This document shows positions 56,459 through 64,000 of a stretch of 64,000 nucleotides of DNA, one piece after another. This stretch comes from Desulforamulus putei DSM 12395 (GTDB lineage: Bacteria; Bacillota; Desulfotomaculia; Desulfotomaculales; Desulfotomaculaceae). The DNA lies in assembly GCF_900129195.1 (NCBI RefSeq), contig NZ_FQUY01000001.1, positions 186,001 through 250,000 of the forward strand. The letters run 5' to 3'. The notes under the pieces are model-generated. The model saw only the letters and a list, made by a program, of their open reading frames with translations, ran no database searches and was not told where the DNA came from. The position numbers and the translations under genes were made by a program. How positions within the stretch are numbered: position 1 is the first letter of the stretch; every line of letters begins with the position of its first letter.

Positions 56459-56920
56459 TCAACGAAACCAGTTCAGCACTTCGATAAAAAGGGCGGCCAC
56501 CCCGGCAGCCATCAGAGGACCCACCGGTTGACCGTTAAAGAACAGGATACCGATTACCGAACCCACAATGAGGCCGAAGATAATGCCCGGGTCTATTTGC
56601 ATGAGCTTTAGCCCTTCACTGTTTAGATGGGTGGCCAGCGCTCCGGAGATGATGGCCAGCAGGCCGGGTAAAGAGGTGACATTATAAAGGAGTTCCCTGG
56701 TTGTCACCTTGTCTGTGGCAATGGGGACAAGGATGGAAAGCAGAAGAAAAAGCAAGCCCAGTTCCAACCCGTGGGTTTCCAAGTAGGGAAAAAGAACATC
56801 CAGCTTGCTGAACTGCAGGATCAGCAGGATACAGGCACAGGTGGAAATAAGGTTTGACCTGGCTGCAAGTCCAATTAACAGCAATATGACCATGGTAGTT
56901 TCGCCGGAGTGCATTGTCAT
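56459..56920 (-). CDS. DUF441 family membrane protein
   Basis: 153 aa with four or five hydrophobic helices. TMVILLLIGLAARSNLIS at the start and the FGLIVGSVIGILFFNG..VGPLMAAGVAA region mark DUF441 (B. subtilis YtwI). Transport-like but with no known substrate. ATG 56920 with AAAGGAG; the same ATG overlaps the stop of a 34-codon ORF. Confidence 0.88.
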   Translation of the reverse strand: MTMHSGETTMVILLLIGLAARSNLISTCACILLILQFSKLDVLFPYLETHGLELGLLFLLLSILVPIATDKVTTRELLYNVTSLPGLLAIISGALATHLNSEGLKLMQIDPGIIFGLIVGSVIGILFFNGQPVGPLMAAGVAALFIEVLNWFR

Positions 56921-57021
56921 GGCTCCTTTACGTGGACAGGATTACTTACAGTATATGCGTCCATGTCCGCCGCTAGCACGAAGGGGTAAATCAGGTCCGG
57001 CATCATGATTGGTTGATACAT
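56917..57021 (-). CDS. 34-codon ORF coupled to the DUF441 gene
   Basis: ATG 57021 has AGGAG seven bases upstream; the frame runs 34 codons (MYQPIMMPDLIYPFVL to HVKEP) and ends TGA at 56919-56917, overlapping the DUF441 ATG as ATGA. Not recognised. It may be a leader or a small partner protein. The AGGAG is in the outer arm of the hairpin at 57027-57070. Confidence 0.5.
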   Translation of the reverse strand: MYQPIMMPDLIYPFVLAADMDAYTVSNPVHVKEP

Positions 57022-57026
57022 ATGCG

Positions 57027-57070
57027 GGCTCCTATCCTGGGATCCATGTCTTGGATCTCATGTAGGAGCC
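57027..57070 (-). terminator. Hairpin between comA and the 34-codon ORF
   Basis: GGCTCCTA (57027-57034) pairs with TAGGAGCC (57063-57070), with an inner GATCC/GGATC helix (57041-57045 / 57053-57057). There is no T-run on the minus strand, so it may act as a partial terminator or a translation control element; it contains the AGGAG of the following ORF. Confidence 0.55.
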
Positions 57071-57079
57071 TTTAAATAA

Positions 57080-57898
57080 TTAGTTTCTGTTTTTTCTTTG
57101 CAGCACAGCCTTTAACGTATCCGCCCTAAGTCCCACCCGCAGGGCTTCCAGTGCCAATACTTCATGGGGGTTAACATTGCCGATATTGACATTGGCTCCA
57201 AACCGGAGAATCAATTCCTGCTGCTGCTCTTTGATGGGAGCCTCCCAGATTAATTTGGTGGCATCATTGATGCTGTAGACCAATTCTTCCAGTTCGGACA
57301 TAATTAAGTTACCGTCCTTGTCATAGAGTCCCACAGCTTTTCCTGATTCCCGACCCTCTACAATCACGTGGGAAGCGCCGCAGGACAAATCATGGTTAAC
57401 CAACTGAACAATTTCTTTTATTTCGAATTCGTTATTGGGGTCCTTTTTGCCAACCTCAGAGAGAACTTTAAAGCCCATTTCACAGGCCGTGGTAATAGCT
57501 TCGGCACGAAGCTTCAGGCTCATGTCAATGGTGCCGTCTGAGACTTCGACAGCGGTAAACCCGAAATCCCGGGCCATTGCCAAATATTGCCTGAGCTTGT
57601 CCTGGAGAACCGCCACTTCTAAAAAGGTGCCCCCCGGGTAGATATCCACCCCGTGCGAGGTAACCAGGTGAATTTTTTCCTCCAGAACCTCATTGTAGTA
57701 CAAAGCAGAGGTGCCAAAGCCAAGTTTGAAAAAGTCAATATAATCTCCTGCCAGGTTCAGCAGGTCCCGGGTTTCACCCAGACCCAGACCTTTGTCAATG
57801 ATCATGGTCAGACCTGTGGTACGTGGCTTAGCGGACCGTTTCCCCATTGGAAATTGCAGCAGCTCCTGCCACGTTTTTTTCGCCCCGCTTGTGGTCAT
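57080..57898 (-). CDS. comA: Phosphosulfolactate synthase
   Basis: 272 aa TIM barrel. TGLTMIIDKGLGLGETRDLL, DFFKLGFGTSALY, GVDIYPGGTFLEVA, VEVSDGTIDM and VIVEGRESGKAVGLYDKDG (read in parts) are ComA family features. It joins sulfite and phosphoenolpyruvate to make phosphosulfolactate; in Firmicutes this leads to sulfolactate of spores. ATG 57898 follows AAAGGAG; an in-frame GTG seven codons upstream overlaps that region. Confidence 0.9.
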   Translation of the reverse strand: MTTSGAKKTWQELLQFPMGKRSAKPRTTGLTMIIDKGLGLGETRDLLNLAGDYIDFFKLGFGTSALYYNEVLEEKIHLVTSHGVDIYPGGTFLEVAVLQDKLRQYLAMARDFGFTAVEVSDGTIDMSLKLRAEAITTACEMGFKVLSEVGKKDPNNEFEIKEIVQLVNHDLSCGASHVIVEGRESGKAVGLYDKDGNLIMSELEELVYSINDATKLIWEAPIKEQQQELILRFGANVNIGNVNPHEVLALEALRVGLRADTLKAVLQRKNRN

Positions 57899-58022
57899 CA
57901 GGCTAACAACTCCTTTCACGGGCCCCTATTTTGAGCGAGGTCCGTCTCACACCTCCTGTACATTCCCGTGTATAACGGAGTGTTCCACCTGAGTTTAATC
58001 TATGCGAACAGTAATCAAGAGG

Positions 58023-59450
58023 TCACTGGTTTGTGGTACCGCCATTATTTACCTGTCCACCCCCATTTCTCCTTCGGTCAGCAGGTAAAGGTTTGCGGGC
58101 CACCACAGATGCATTGGGCCAGCAGGCTAGGCTGTTATAAATGTAGGCAGGCTGTGCAACGGGGTCAACCACGGTTTGTTTGGCTTGTGTTTCCCGGGCC
58201 TTTTGATTGCCTTCTTGCTGGGAGGCCTGCAGCGCTTTCACCTTGATAAAAAAGAACGCCAGGACCGCTGCTACCGCTGCCAATCCTGCGGAGGCCCAGA
58301 ACATGACATCCGGCCCGATGCCCACCAGCCAGCCGAACAAGGGAGGTCCCGCAGCCACACCGAGAAAACGAACGCTGCCGTATAAGGAGGTGACCAGTCC
58401 CCGTTCATCCTTGTCCGTGGAACTTGTAATTAAGGTATTTAAACAGGGGAGTACCAGGCCGGTACCGATACCCGCAAAGGAGATACCGGCGAAAAAGGCA
58501 TATATATTATTAAATATGGGGAGTGTCACCAGGGAGGCGGCAATTAAACCATGCCCTATTACCACCAGCCACTTCATGACACTCACTTGCTTCTTAATTA
58601 AAGCCCCGGTGATATAAGAAGTGGTACTCATGAACAACACCGGTATGGCCAGGGCGGCGCCTTTAAGCACACCGTCCATGGCGAATTTTTTCTCCAGATA
58701 ATCTGACAAATAAAATAAAACACCAAAAAGGATTAAAAGAGCGGCCGAACCTGCAAAAAAACAGCTGAGCAGCAGAGGCGACTTCTTTTTAAAGATTTTT
58801 TTAATAGAGTTAAGATATTGTTTGACTCCTTTTGGTTCCTTTTGAGCATCGGGCTCTTTAGTAATAAACCAGACGCCCAAAATCACCACTGCAATCACAA
58901 TGGGAAAAAAGAAGAAGATGGCCCACCAGGCAATGAGTCCCAACAGGGAACCCAAAATGGGGCTGGCCACTTTGCCCATACCATTGGAGAACTCAATAAC
59001 CCCCAGGGACTTGGCCCTTTCTTTCCCCTTCCAGAGATCGCCGCAAAAAGCCATGGCAATGGGGGCGGTACCGGCAGCGCCAATCCCCTGAATGATTCTG
59101 CCGCCTAATATCAAAGGAAAGGCCTTCTCTTTTAAAAACAGGGCCGCAGCCCCTGCCAGCAGGCCTCCCAAGCCATAAAGGAAAAGACTGGGAATAATAA
59201 CTTTTTTGCGCCCATAACGATCAGACAGAAACCCGGCTAAGGGGATAACCAGCCCTGCCGGTACAGAAAAAAGGGTTATAACCAGGCTGATTTGCATTTG
59301 GGATACCTTGAGGGCCTCTGACATTTTCGGCAGTACAGGAATCAGCATGGAATTTCCCAGTACCATGATCAAAGGGACTCCGGCCAGTGCTGCCAGGGTA
59401 AATTTATTTACTTGATTCCCCTTATTTCCTGCTGCGGCTGCCTGCGACAA
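58023..59450 (-). CDS. MFS drug/proton antiporter-like transporter with long C-terminal tail
   Basis: About 475 aa with 12 or more membrane helices. LAGFLSDRYGRKKVIIPSLF is the MFS loop 2-3 signature, and GRIIQGIGAAGTAPIA lies in helix 5 like drug:H+ antiporters of the 14/12 TMS type. Start uncertain: the frame is open to 59537, but TTG 59450 (or GTG 59459) just before the first helix is more likely and avoids overlap with yqhV. The last 70 or so residues are hydrophilic, Asn/Arg-rich and unusual for the family. Substrate unknown. Confidence 0.78.
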   Translation of the reverse strand: MSQAAAAGNKGNQVNKFTLAALAGVPLIMVLGNSMLIPVLPKMSEALKVSQMQISLVITLFSVPAGLVIPLAGFLSDRYGRKKVIIPSLFLYGLGGLLAGAAALFLKEKAFPLILGGRIIQGIGAAGTAPIAMAFCGDLWKGKERAKSLGVIEFSNGMGKVASPILGSLLGLIAWWAIFFFFPIVIAVVILGVWFITKEPDAQKEPKGVKQYLNSIKKIFKKKSPLLLSCFFAGSAALLILFGVLFYLSDYLEKKFAMDGVLKGAALAIPVLFMSTTSYITGALIKKQVSVMKWLVVIGHGLIAASLVTLPIFNNIYAFFAGISFAGIGTGLVLPCLNTLITSSTDKDERGLVTSLYGSVRFLGVAAGPPLFGWLVGIGPDVMFWASAGLAAVAAVLAFFFIKVKALQASQQEGNQKARETQAKQTVVDPVAQPAYIYNSLACWPNASVVARKPLPADRRRNGGGQVNNGGTTNQ

Positions 59451-59575
59451 GAGAATCACGTCCTTATCAAAAGATGGGCAACATGTATTTTGTCTCTTCG
59501 AACTTTTTGCTATGCATTTCAGCCAACCTTGCCGCATATCTAAGTAAAGGAAAAGATGGTAAGCGGAGGGGTATT

Positions 59576-59851
59576 ATGTTTTTTGTTACAGATAGAATTG
59601 TCTTTGCCATGGCCCTGCTGCGCTGCTTTTCAGCCAGTATTGAACTTACGGCAGCCTTTTTAATGTTGAAATTTGGCAGGGTGGAAACGGCTTTAAAAAT
59701 AAATGCCGTGCTGGCCATGGTTGGCCCGAGCATTATGGTACTGGTGACCACCCTGGGGCTGGCAGGATTGGCAGGGAAGGTCTCCTTCAGTAAACTGGGG
59801 ATTATCTTTTCCGGCGTTGTACTAATTTTCTACGGCATCAGCCGCCCCTAA
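59576..59851 (+). CDS. yqhV: YqhV family (DUF2619) small membrane protein
   Basis: 91 aa, three hydrophobic segments. FFVTDRIVFAMALLRCFSA at the start and VETALKINAVLAMVGPSIM in the middle resemble YqhV, which in Bacillus lies beside the spoIIIA operon; no role known. Start ATG 59576 with GGAGGGG five bases before it; an in-frame upstream ATG at 59474 would overlap the divergent MFS gene. Confidence 0.85.
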   Translation: MFFVTDRIVFAMALLRCFSASIELTAAFLMLKFGRVETALKINAVLAMVGPSIMVLVTTLGLAGLAGKVSFSKLGIIFSGVVLIFYGISRP

Positions 59852-59892
59852 TAGGTTTTTTCTTATTTCTTACCTCATTTCCCACATCTCAA

Positions 59893-59921
59893 TTGACAGT
59901 GTTGTCTCCGGGTGGTAAACT
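59893..59921 (+). promoter_or_regulatory. Promoter of the pyr operon
   Basis: TTGACA (59893-59898), 17-bp spacer, TAAACT (59916-59921). Transcription would begin about 15-20 bases before the first PyrR site. Confidence 0.75.
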
Positions 59922-59943
59922 TATACCAGCTAACCTTTAATTT

Positions 59944-60615
<672 letters not shown>

Positions 60616-60639
60616 TGTCCCTGAAAAACCTTTAAAAAC

Positions 60640-60767
60640 GGTCCAGAGAGGCCGGCAAGGTGATCCCCCCGGGTTAGGGATTCAGGCAGAGATGTACCTT
60701 ATTCGCTGGGTAAGCAGCCAAATTGCCGGCCTCAGCCAGGTTTTCAAAACCTGGTTGGGGCCCTTTT
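60640..60767 (+). promoter_or_regulatory. Second PyrR-dependent attenuator, between pyrR and pyrB
   Basis: PyrR site GGTCCAGAGAGGCCGGCAAGG lies at 60640-60660 (read in parts). The antiterminator pairs GGCCGGCAA (60650-60658) with TTGCCGGCC (60723-60731). The terminator stem 60728-60744 pairs with 60746-60762 over 17 positions and is followed by CTTTTATTT. The two are mutually exclusive. Confidence 0.92.
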
Positions 60768-60830
60768 ATTTAAAAAAAGTGCTACTTTAATAAAAAAAAG
60801 GGAACGGATAATACAAAGGAGGGCTGAGGT

Positions 60831-61769
60831 ATGTTTTGGCAAAGAAAAGACCTGTTGGGACTCAGACAACTGACACCGGAGGAAATCAACCTGGTGCTGG
60901 ATACCGCGGTGCCCATGAAAGAAATTATTGGCCGAAAAATAAAAAAAACACCCACTCTGCGGGGGCGCAGCGTGGTGACCCTGTTTTACGAAAACAGTAC
61001 CAGAACCAGATCCTCCTTTGAGCTGGCAGCCAAGTTTCTCAGCGCTGATACCGTGGGGCTGTCTGCCTCCGGCAGTTCGGTGGCCAAGGGAGAAAGCCTG
61101 CGGGATACCGGCCTTACCCTGACAGCCATGGGCGTGGATGTGGTGGTTATGCGGCACCCGGCCAGCGGTGCGGCCGAGTACCTGGCCAGGTGTATTCCGG
61201 CGGCGGTCATCAATGCCGGGGACGGCACCCACGAACACCCCACCCAGGCCCTGCTGGACATGTTTACCATCCGGGAAAAGAAGGGGAGTTTGGCGGGCCT
61301 TAAAGTGGCCATCGTAGGAGACATCCTGCACAGCCGGGTAGCCAGGTCCAACATTTGGGGCCTGACCAAGATGGGAGCCGAAGTGAGGGTGGTGGGTCCT
61401 GCCACCTTGCTGCCGCCGGACATTGAGCAAATGGGAGCCAGGGTGTATACCGAAGTGGAGGCTGCCCTGGAGGGGGTTGATGTGGTCAATGTATTGCGCA
61501 TCCAATTGGAAAGACAGCAGCAGGGATTATTCCCGTCCCTCCGGGAATACAGCCGGCTCTTTGGCATAAACCAGAAGAGGTTGGAATTAACAGCGCCGGA
61601 CGCTTTAATTATGCATCCGGGCCCCATGAACCGGGGTGTCGAAATTGATCCCCAGGTGGCCTACGGCAACCGATCGGTGATTAACGAGCAGGTCACCAAC
61701 GGTGTAGCGGTTCGTATGGCATTGTTGTACCTGTTAACGGGAGGTGAACATAATGCGATTTCTCATTAA
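60831..61769 (+). CDS. pyrB: Aspartate carbamoyltransferase catalytic subunit
   Basis: 312 aa with [15 protein letters not shown] (carbamoyl phosphate site), [13 protein letters not shown] and [12 protein letters not shown]. It makes carbamoyl aspartate. No pyrI follows. AAAGGAGGG before ATG. Its end overlaps pyrC by 17 bases. Confidence 0.97.
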   Translation: MFWQRKDLLGLRQLTPEEINLVLDTAVPMKEIIGRKIKKTPTLRGRSVVTLFYENSTRTRSSFELAAKFLSADTVGLSASGSSVAKGESLRDTGLTLTAMGVDVVVMRHPASGAAEYLARCIPAAVINAGDGTHEHPTQALLDMFTIREKKGSLAGLKVAIVGDILHSRVARSNIWGLTKMGAEVRVVGPATLLPPDIEQMGARVYTEVEAALEGVDVVNVLRIQLERQQQGLFPSLREYSRLFGINQKRLELTAPDALIMHPGPMNRGVEIDPQVAYGNRSVINEQVTNGVAVRMALLYLLTGGEHNAISH

Positions 61770-63039
61770 AGGCGGAACAATTGTAGACCCTGTGGCTGAG
61801 ACCCTTACAGAATCAGATGTTTTAGTGGCAAACGGCCTTATTGTGGAAACAGGCAAGGAATTGAAAGATCCGGAGGCAGCCGTCATCGATGCCACCGGCA
61901 GGTATGTCTGCCCGGGGTTGCTGGATATGCATGTCCACCTGCGGGAGCCGGGCTATGAATATAAAGAAGACATACAAAGCGGCACCCGGGCTGCGGCCAT
62001 GGGCGGCTTTACCGCAGTGGCCTGCATGCCCAATACCAACCCGGTGGCGGACAACGCGGCAGTGATTAGTTTTATAAAACAGAAGGCCCGCCATGCCGCT
62101 GTCGGGGTTTACCCCATCGGGGCGCTGACCAAGGGTTCCCAGGGGAAAGAGTTGACCGAAATGGCCGATTTAAAGGCCGCCGGGGCGGTGGCCCTGTCCG
62201 ATGACGGCCAGCCGGTGATGGATGCCGGCACCATGTACAGGGTCATGCAGTATGCAGCGATGCTGGGGCTGACGGTAATCTCCCACTGTGAGGATTTAAG
62301 CCTGGCCGCCGGCGGCCAGATGCATGAGGGCGCTGTGTCCACCATGTTGGGTCTGAAAGGGATTCCTGCCGCTGCCGAAGAGGTGATGGTGGCCAGGGAC
62401 ATCCTGCTGGCCGAGGCCACCGGTTGCCGGCTGCACCTGGCACATATCAGCACCGAGGGCAGCGTACGGCTGATCAGGGAGGCCAAGGCCCGGGGCATTA
62501 AGGTTACGGCTGAGGTCACACCCCACCACTTTACACTGACAGATGAGGCGGTGCAGGGTTTTAATACCAACGCCAAAGTAAACCCGCCCCTGCGCCGGCA
62601 GGCGGACGTGGAGGCAGTGAAAGAAGGGCTGAGGGACGGCACCATCGATGTCATTGCCACCGATCATGCACCCCATGCCTACTACGAAAAGGATGTGGAG
62701 TTTCAATATGCGCCCAACGGGCTGGTCGGACTGGAAACCGCCGTGGGACTGGTCTTTACCCGATTGGTACAGCCAGGCATCCTCACCGTACCCCAGGCGG
62801 TGGCAAAGCTGAGCTGGCATCCCAGGCAGGTGCTGGGACTCCCCGGGGGAAGACTGACGCCCGGTGCGGTGGCGGACATCACCGTCATTGACCCCAACTT
62901 GAGTGAAGTAGTGGACCCGGCCAAACTGCAAAGTAAAAGCAAGAACACTCCCTTTGCCCGGTGGAAATTAACGGGGCTGCCGGTTATGACCATGGTAAAT
63001 GGCAATATCGTTATGCAGGAAAGACGGCTCCTGGTGTAG
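61753..63039 (+). CDS. pyrC: Dihydroorotase
   Basis: 428 aa class I enzyme with [16 protein letters not shown] (metal His pair), [25 protein letters not shown] and IATDHAPH (metal Asp). ATG 61753 with GGAGGTGA at 61740-61747; the GTG at 61744 is part of that site. Confidence 0.96.
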   Translation: MRFLIKGGTIVDPVAETLTESDVLVANGLIVETGKELKDPEAAVIDATGRYVCPGLLDMHVHLREPGYEYKEDIQSGTRAAAMGGFTAVACMPNTNPVADNAAVISFIKQKARHAAVGVYPIGALTKGSQGKELTEMADLKAAGAVALSDDGQPVMDAGTMYRVMQYAAMLGLTVISHCEDLSLAAGGQMHEGAVSTMLGLKGIPAAAEEVMVARDILLAEATGCRLHLAHISTEGSVRLIREAKARGIKVTAEVTPHHFTLTDEAVQGFNTNAKVNPPLRRQADVEAVKEGLRDGTIDVIATDHAPHAYYEKDVEFQYAPNGLVGLETAVGLVFTRLVQPGILTVPQAVAKLSWHPRQVLGLPGGRLTPGAVADITVIDPNLSEVVDPAKLQSKSKNTPFARWKLTGLPVMTMVNGNIVMQERRLLV

Positions 63040-63052
63040 AAATAAACAGTAG

Positions 63053-63083
63053 ATAATTATACAGACTAATGTATAATTATACA
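63053..63083 (+). repeat. Direct repeat ATAATTATACA between pyrC and carA
   Basis: Two identical 11-mers at 63053-63063 and 63073-63083, exactly 20 bp apart; the second is part of the perfect palindrome GTATAATTATAC (63071-63082). Could hold a -10 box or bind a regulator. Confidence 0.45.
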
Positions 63084-63118
63084 AAGAAGTAACAAAATGA
63101 CGGAGGTGTCTTTGCATA

Positions 63119-64000
63119 ATGCAAGCATATTTAGCGCTGGAAGATGGAACCGTTTTTACCGGCAAGGCCTTTGGCGCCACCGGCGAGCAGTGGGGAGAAG
63201 TGGTTTTTAATACCGGCATGACCGGTTATCAAGAGGTTTTAACCGACCCGTCCTATTGCGGGCAAATCGTGGTCATGACCTACCCGCTGATCGGCAATTA
63301 CGGTATCAATAAAGACGATTTTGAGGCCAGGAGTTCCTTTGTCCGGGGATTTGTGGTGAAAGAAGCATGCGACCGTCCCAGCAACTGGCGGGTCAGCAAC
63401 AAAATTGATGAATTTTTGGCCCGGGAAGGTGTCATTGGGATTTCTGGTATCGACACCCGGGCCTTAACCAGACGTATCCGCAACCACGGTACCATGCGGG
63501 GCGTCATCAGCACCGGGACGGTTGACCCCCGGGAACTGGTGGAAAAGGCCAAAACCTGCCCGTATATTTCCGGGCAGGAACTGGTGCCCACCGTAGCCAC
63601 CAAAGAAATTTACACTGTTCCCGGCAGCGGGCACCGGGTGGTGCTGATGGATTTTGGCGCCAAGGCCAATATTATACGCTGCCTGAATAATCGGGGTTGT
63701 GAAGTGATTGTGGTGCCGCCCACCACCGGTGTGGCAGAAATCCTGGCATTAAATCCTCAAGGTATTATGTTGTCCAACGGCCCCGGGGACCCCACCGATG
63801 TACCCTATGCCATTAAGACCGTAAAAGAACTCATTGGCAAGCTGCCTGTTTTCGGCATCTGCCTGGGCCACCAAATTATCGGTCTGGCCGTGGGAGGCAA
63901 AACCTACAAATTGAAGTTTGGCCACCGGGGAGCCAACCACCCGGTGAAGGACCTGGCCAGCGGCCGGGTATACATCACTTCCCAAAATCATGGTTTTGCG
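63119..64000 (+). CDS. carA: Carbamoyl-phosphate synthase small subunit (runs off the window)
   Basis: The first 294 codons are present. MQAYLALEDGTVFTGKAFG and NTGMTGYQEVLTDPSYCGQI (cut) form the N-terminal domain; the class I glutamine amidotransferase domain has FGICLGHQIIG with the catalytic Cys. It feeds ammonia to CarB for carbamoyl phosphate. ATG 63119 follows GGAGGTG. The remaining 60 or so residues, with the His/Glu of the triad, lie outside. Confidence 0.96.
   Translation, partial: MQAYLALEDGTVFTGKAFGATGEQWGEVVFNTGMTGYQEVLTDPSYCGQIVVMTYPLIGNYGINKDDFEARSSFVRGFVVKEACDRPSNWRVSNKIDEFLAREGVIGISGIDTRALTRRIRNHGTMRGVISTGTVDPRELVEKAKTCPYISGQELVPTVATKEIYTVPGSGHRVVLMDFGAKANIIRCLNNRGCEVIVVPPTTGVAEILALNPQGIMLSNGPGDPTDVPYAIKTVKELIGKLPVFGICLGHQIIGLAVGGKTYKLKFGHRGANHPVKDLASGRVYITSQNHGFA

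Overview
The window is a 64-kb chromosomal piece of an anaerobic, endospore-forming Firmicute. Gene content and order fit the Peptococcaceae, close to Desulfotomaculum/Desulforamulus. The reasons are strong AGGAGG-type ribosome binding sites with frequent TTG/GTG starts, sporulation genes (yunB, a bofC-like gene, a spore-type phosphosulfolactate synthase), two NADH-linked [FeFe] hydrogenase operons, and the ruvCAB-queH-queA-tgt-yajC-secDF order. No insertion sequence, prophage, CRISPR array, rRNA or tRNA was seen.

Layout. 1-3.3 kb: end of a hydantoinase-type catabolic cluster (hyuB end, cupin, M24 peptidase, NCS1 permease). 3.4-12.1 kb: zapA, polX, mpg, a NIF3-like gene, a very long U32 protein and mutS2. 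12.3-18.5 kb: cytochrome bd oxidase (cydAB) and its ABC exporter (cydDC), with a palindrome at the cydA promoter and a possible attenuator before cydD. 18.7-30.2 kb: a secreted glucosaminidase, a lysine riboswitch in front of an NhaC-family carrier, a DMT transporter, a class A PBP, tyrS, yunB with a buried Shine-Dalgarno, and an orphan pair of peptide-type ABC permeases.

30.2-42.2 kb is the most distinctive region. Two complete hydCBA operons lie in tandem on the minus strand. Operon 2 has the full architecture of electron-bifurcating hydrogenases (HydB with a C-terminal 2[4Fe-4S] domain, HydA with a C-terminal [2Fe-2S]-type domain). Operon 1 lacks both extensions. Between them sit a 67-aa ORF with its own promoter and a 152-aa stand-alone copy of what looks like the C-terminal domain of hydrogenase-operon SpoIIE-type phosphatases. 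The leader of operon 1 can form a paired RNA structure, and the promoter of operon 2 overlaps a 20-bp palindrome. nadE diverges from operon 2.

42.2-54.8 kb is a housekeeping run (yebC, bofC-like, ruvCAB, coiled-coil protein, queH, DUF2905, queA, tgt, yajC, HD protein, secDF, ACT protein, PFL/UPF0210 protein). 55-59.9 kb holds rluD, a remnant of an NDH-2 gene, DUF5665, DUF441 with a coupled 34-codon ORF, comA, an MFS transporter and yqhV. 59.9-64 kb is the pyrimidine operon pyrR-pyrB-pyrC-carA with two PyrR-type attenuators; carA runs off the window.

Taken together the genes suggest a spore former that disposes of or takes up hydrogen through NAD(H) and ferredoxin, and that keeps a bd oxidase, probably against oxygen. 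All functional calls are from reading the sequence; no database search was run.
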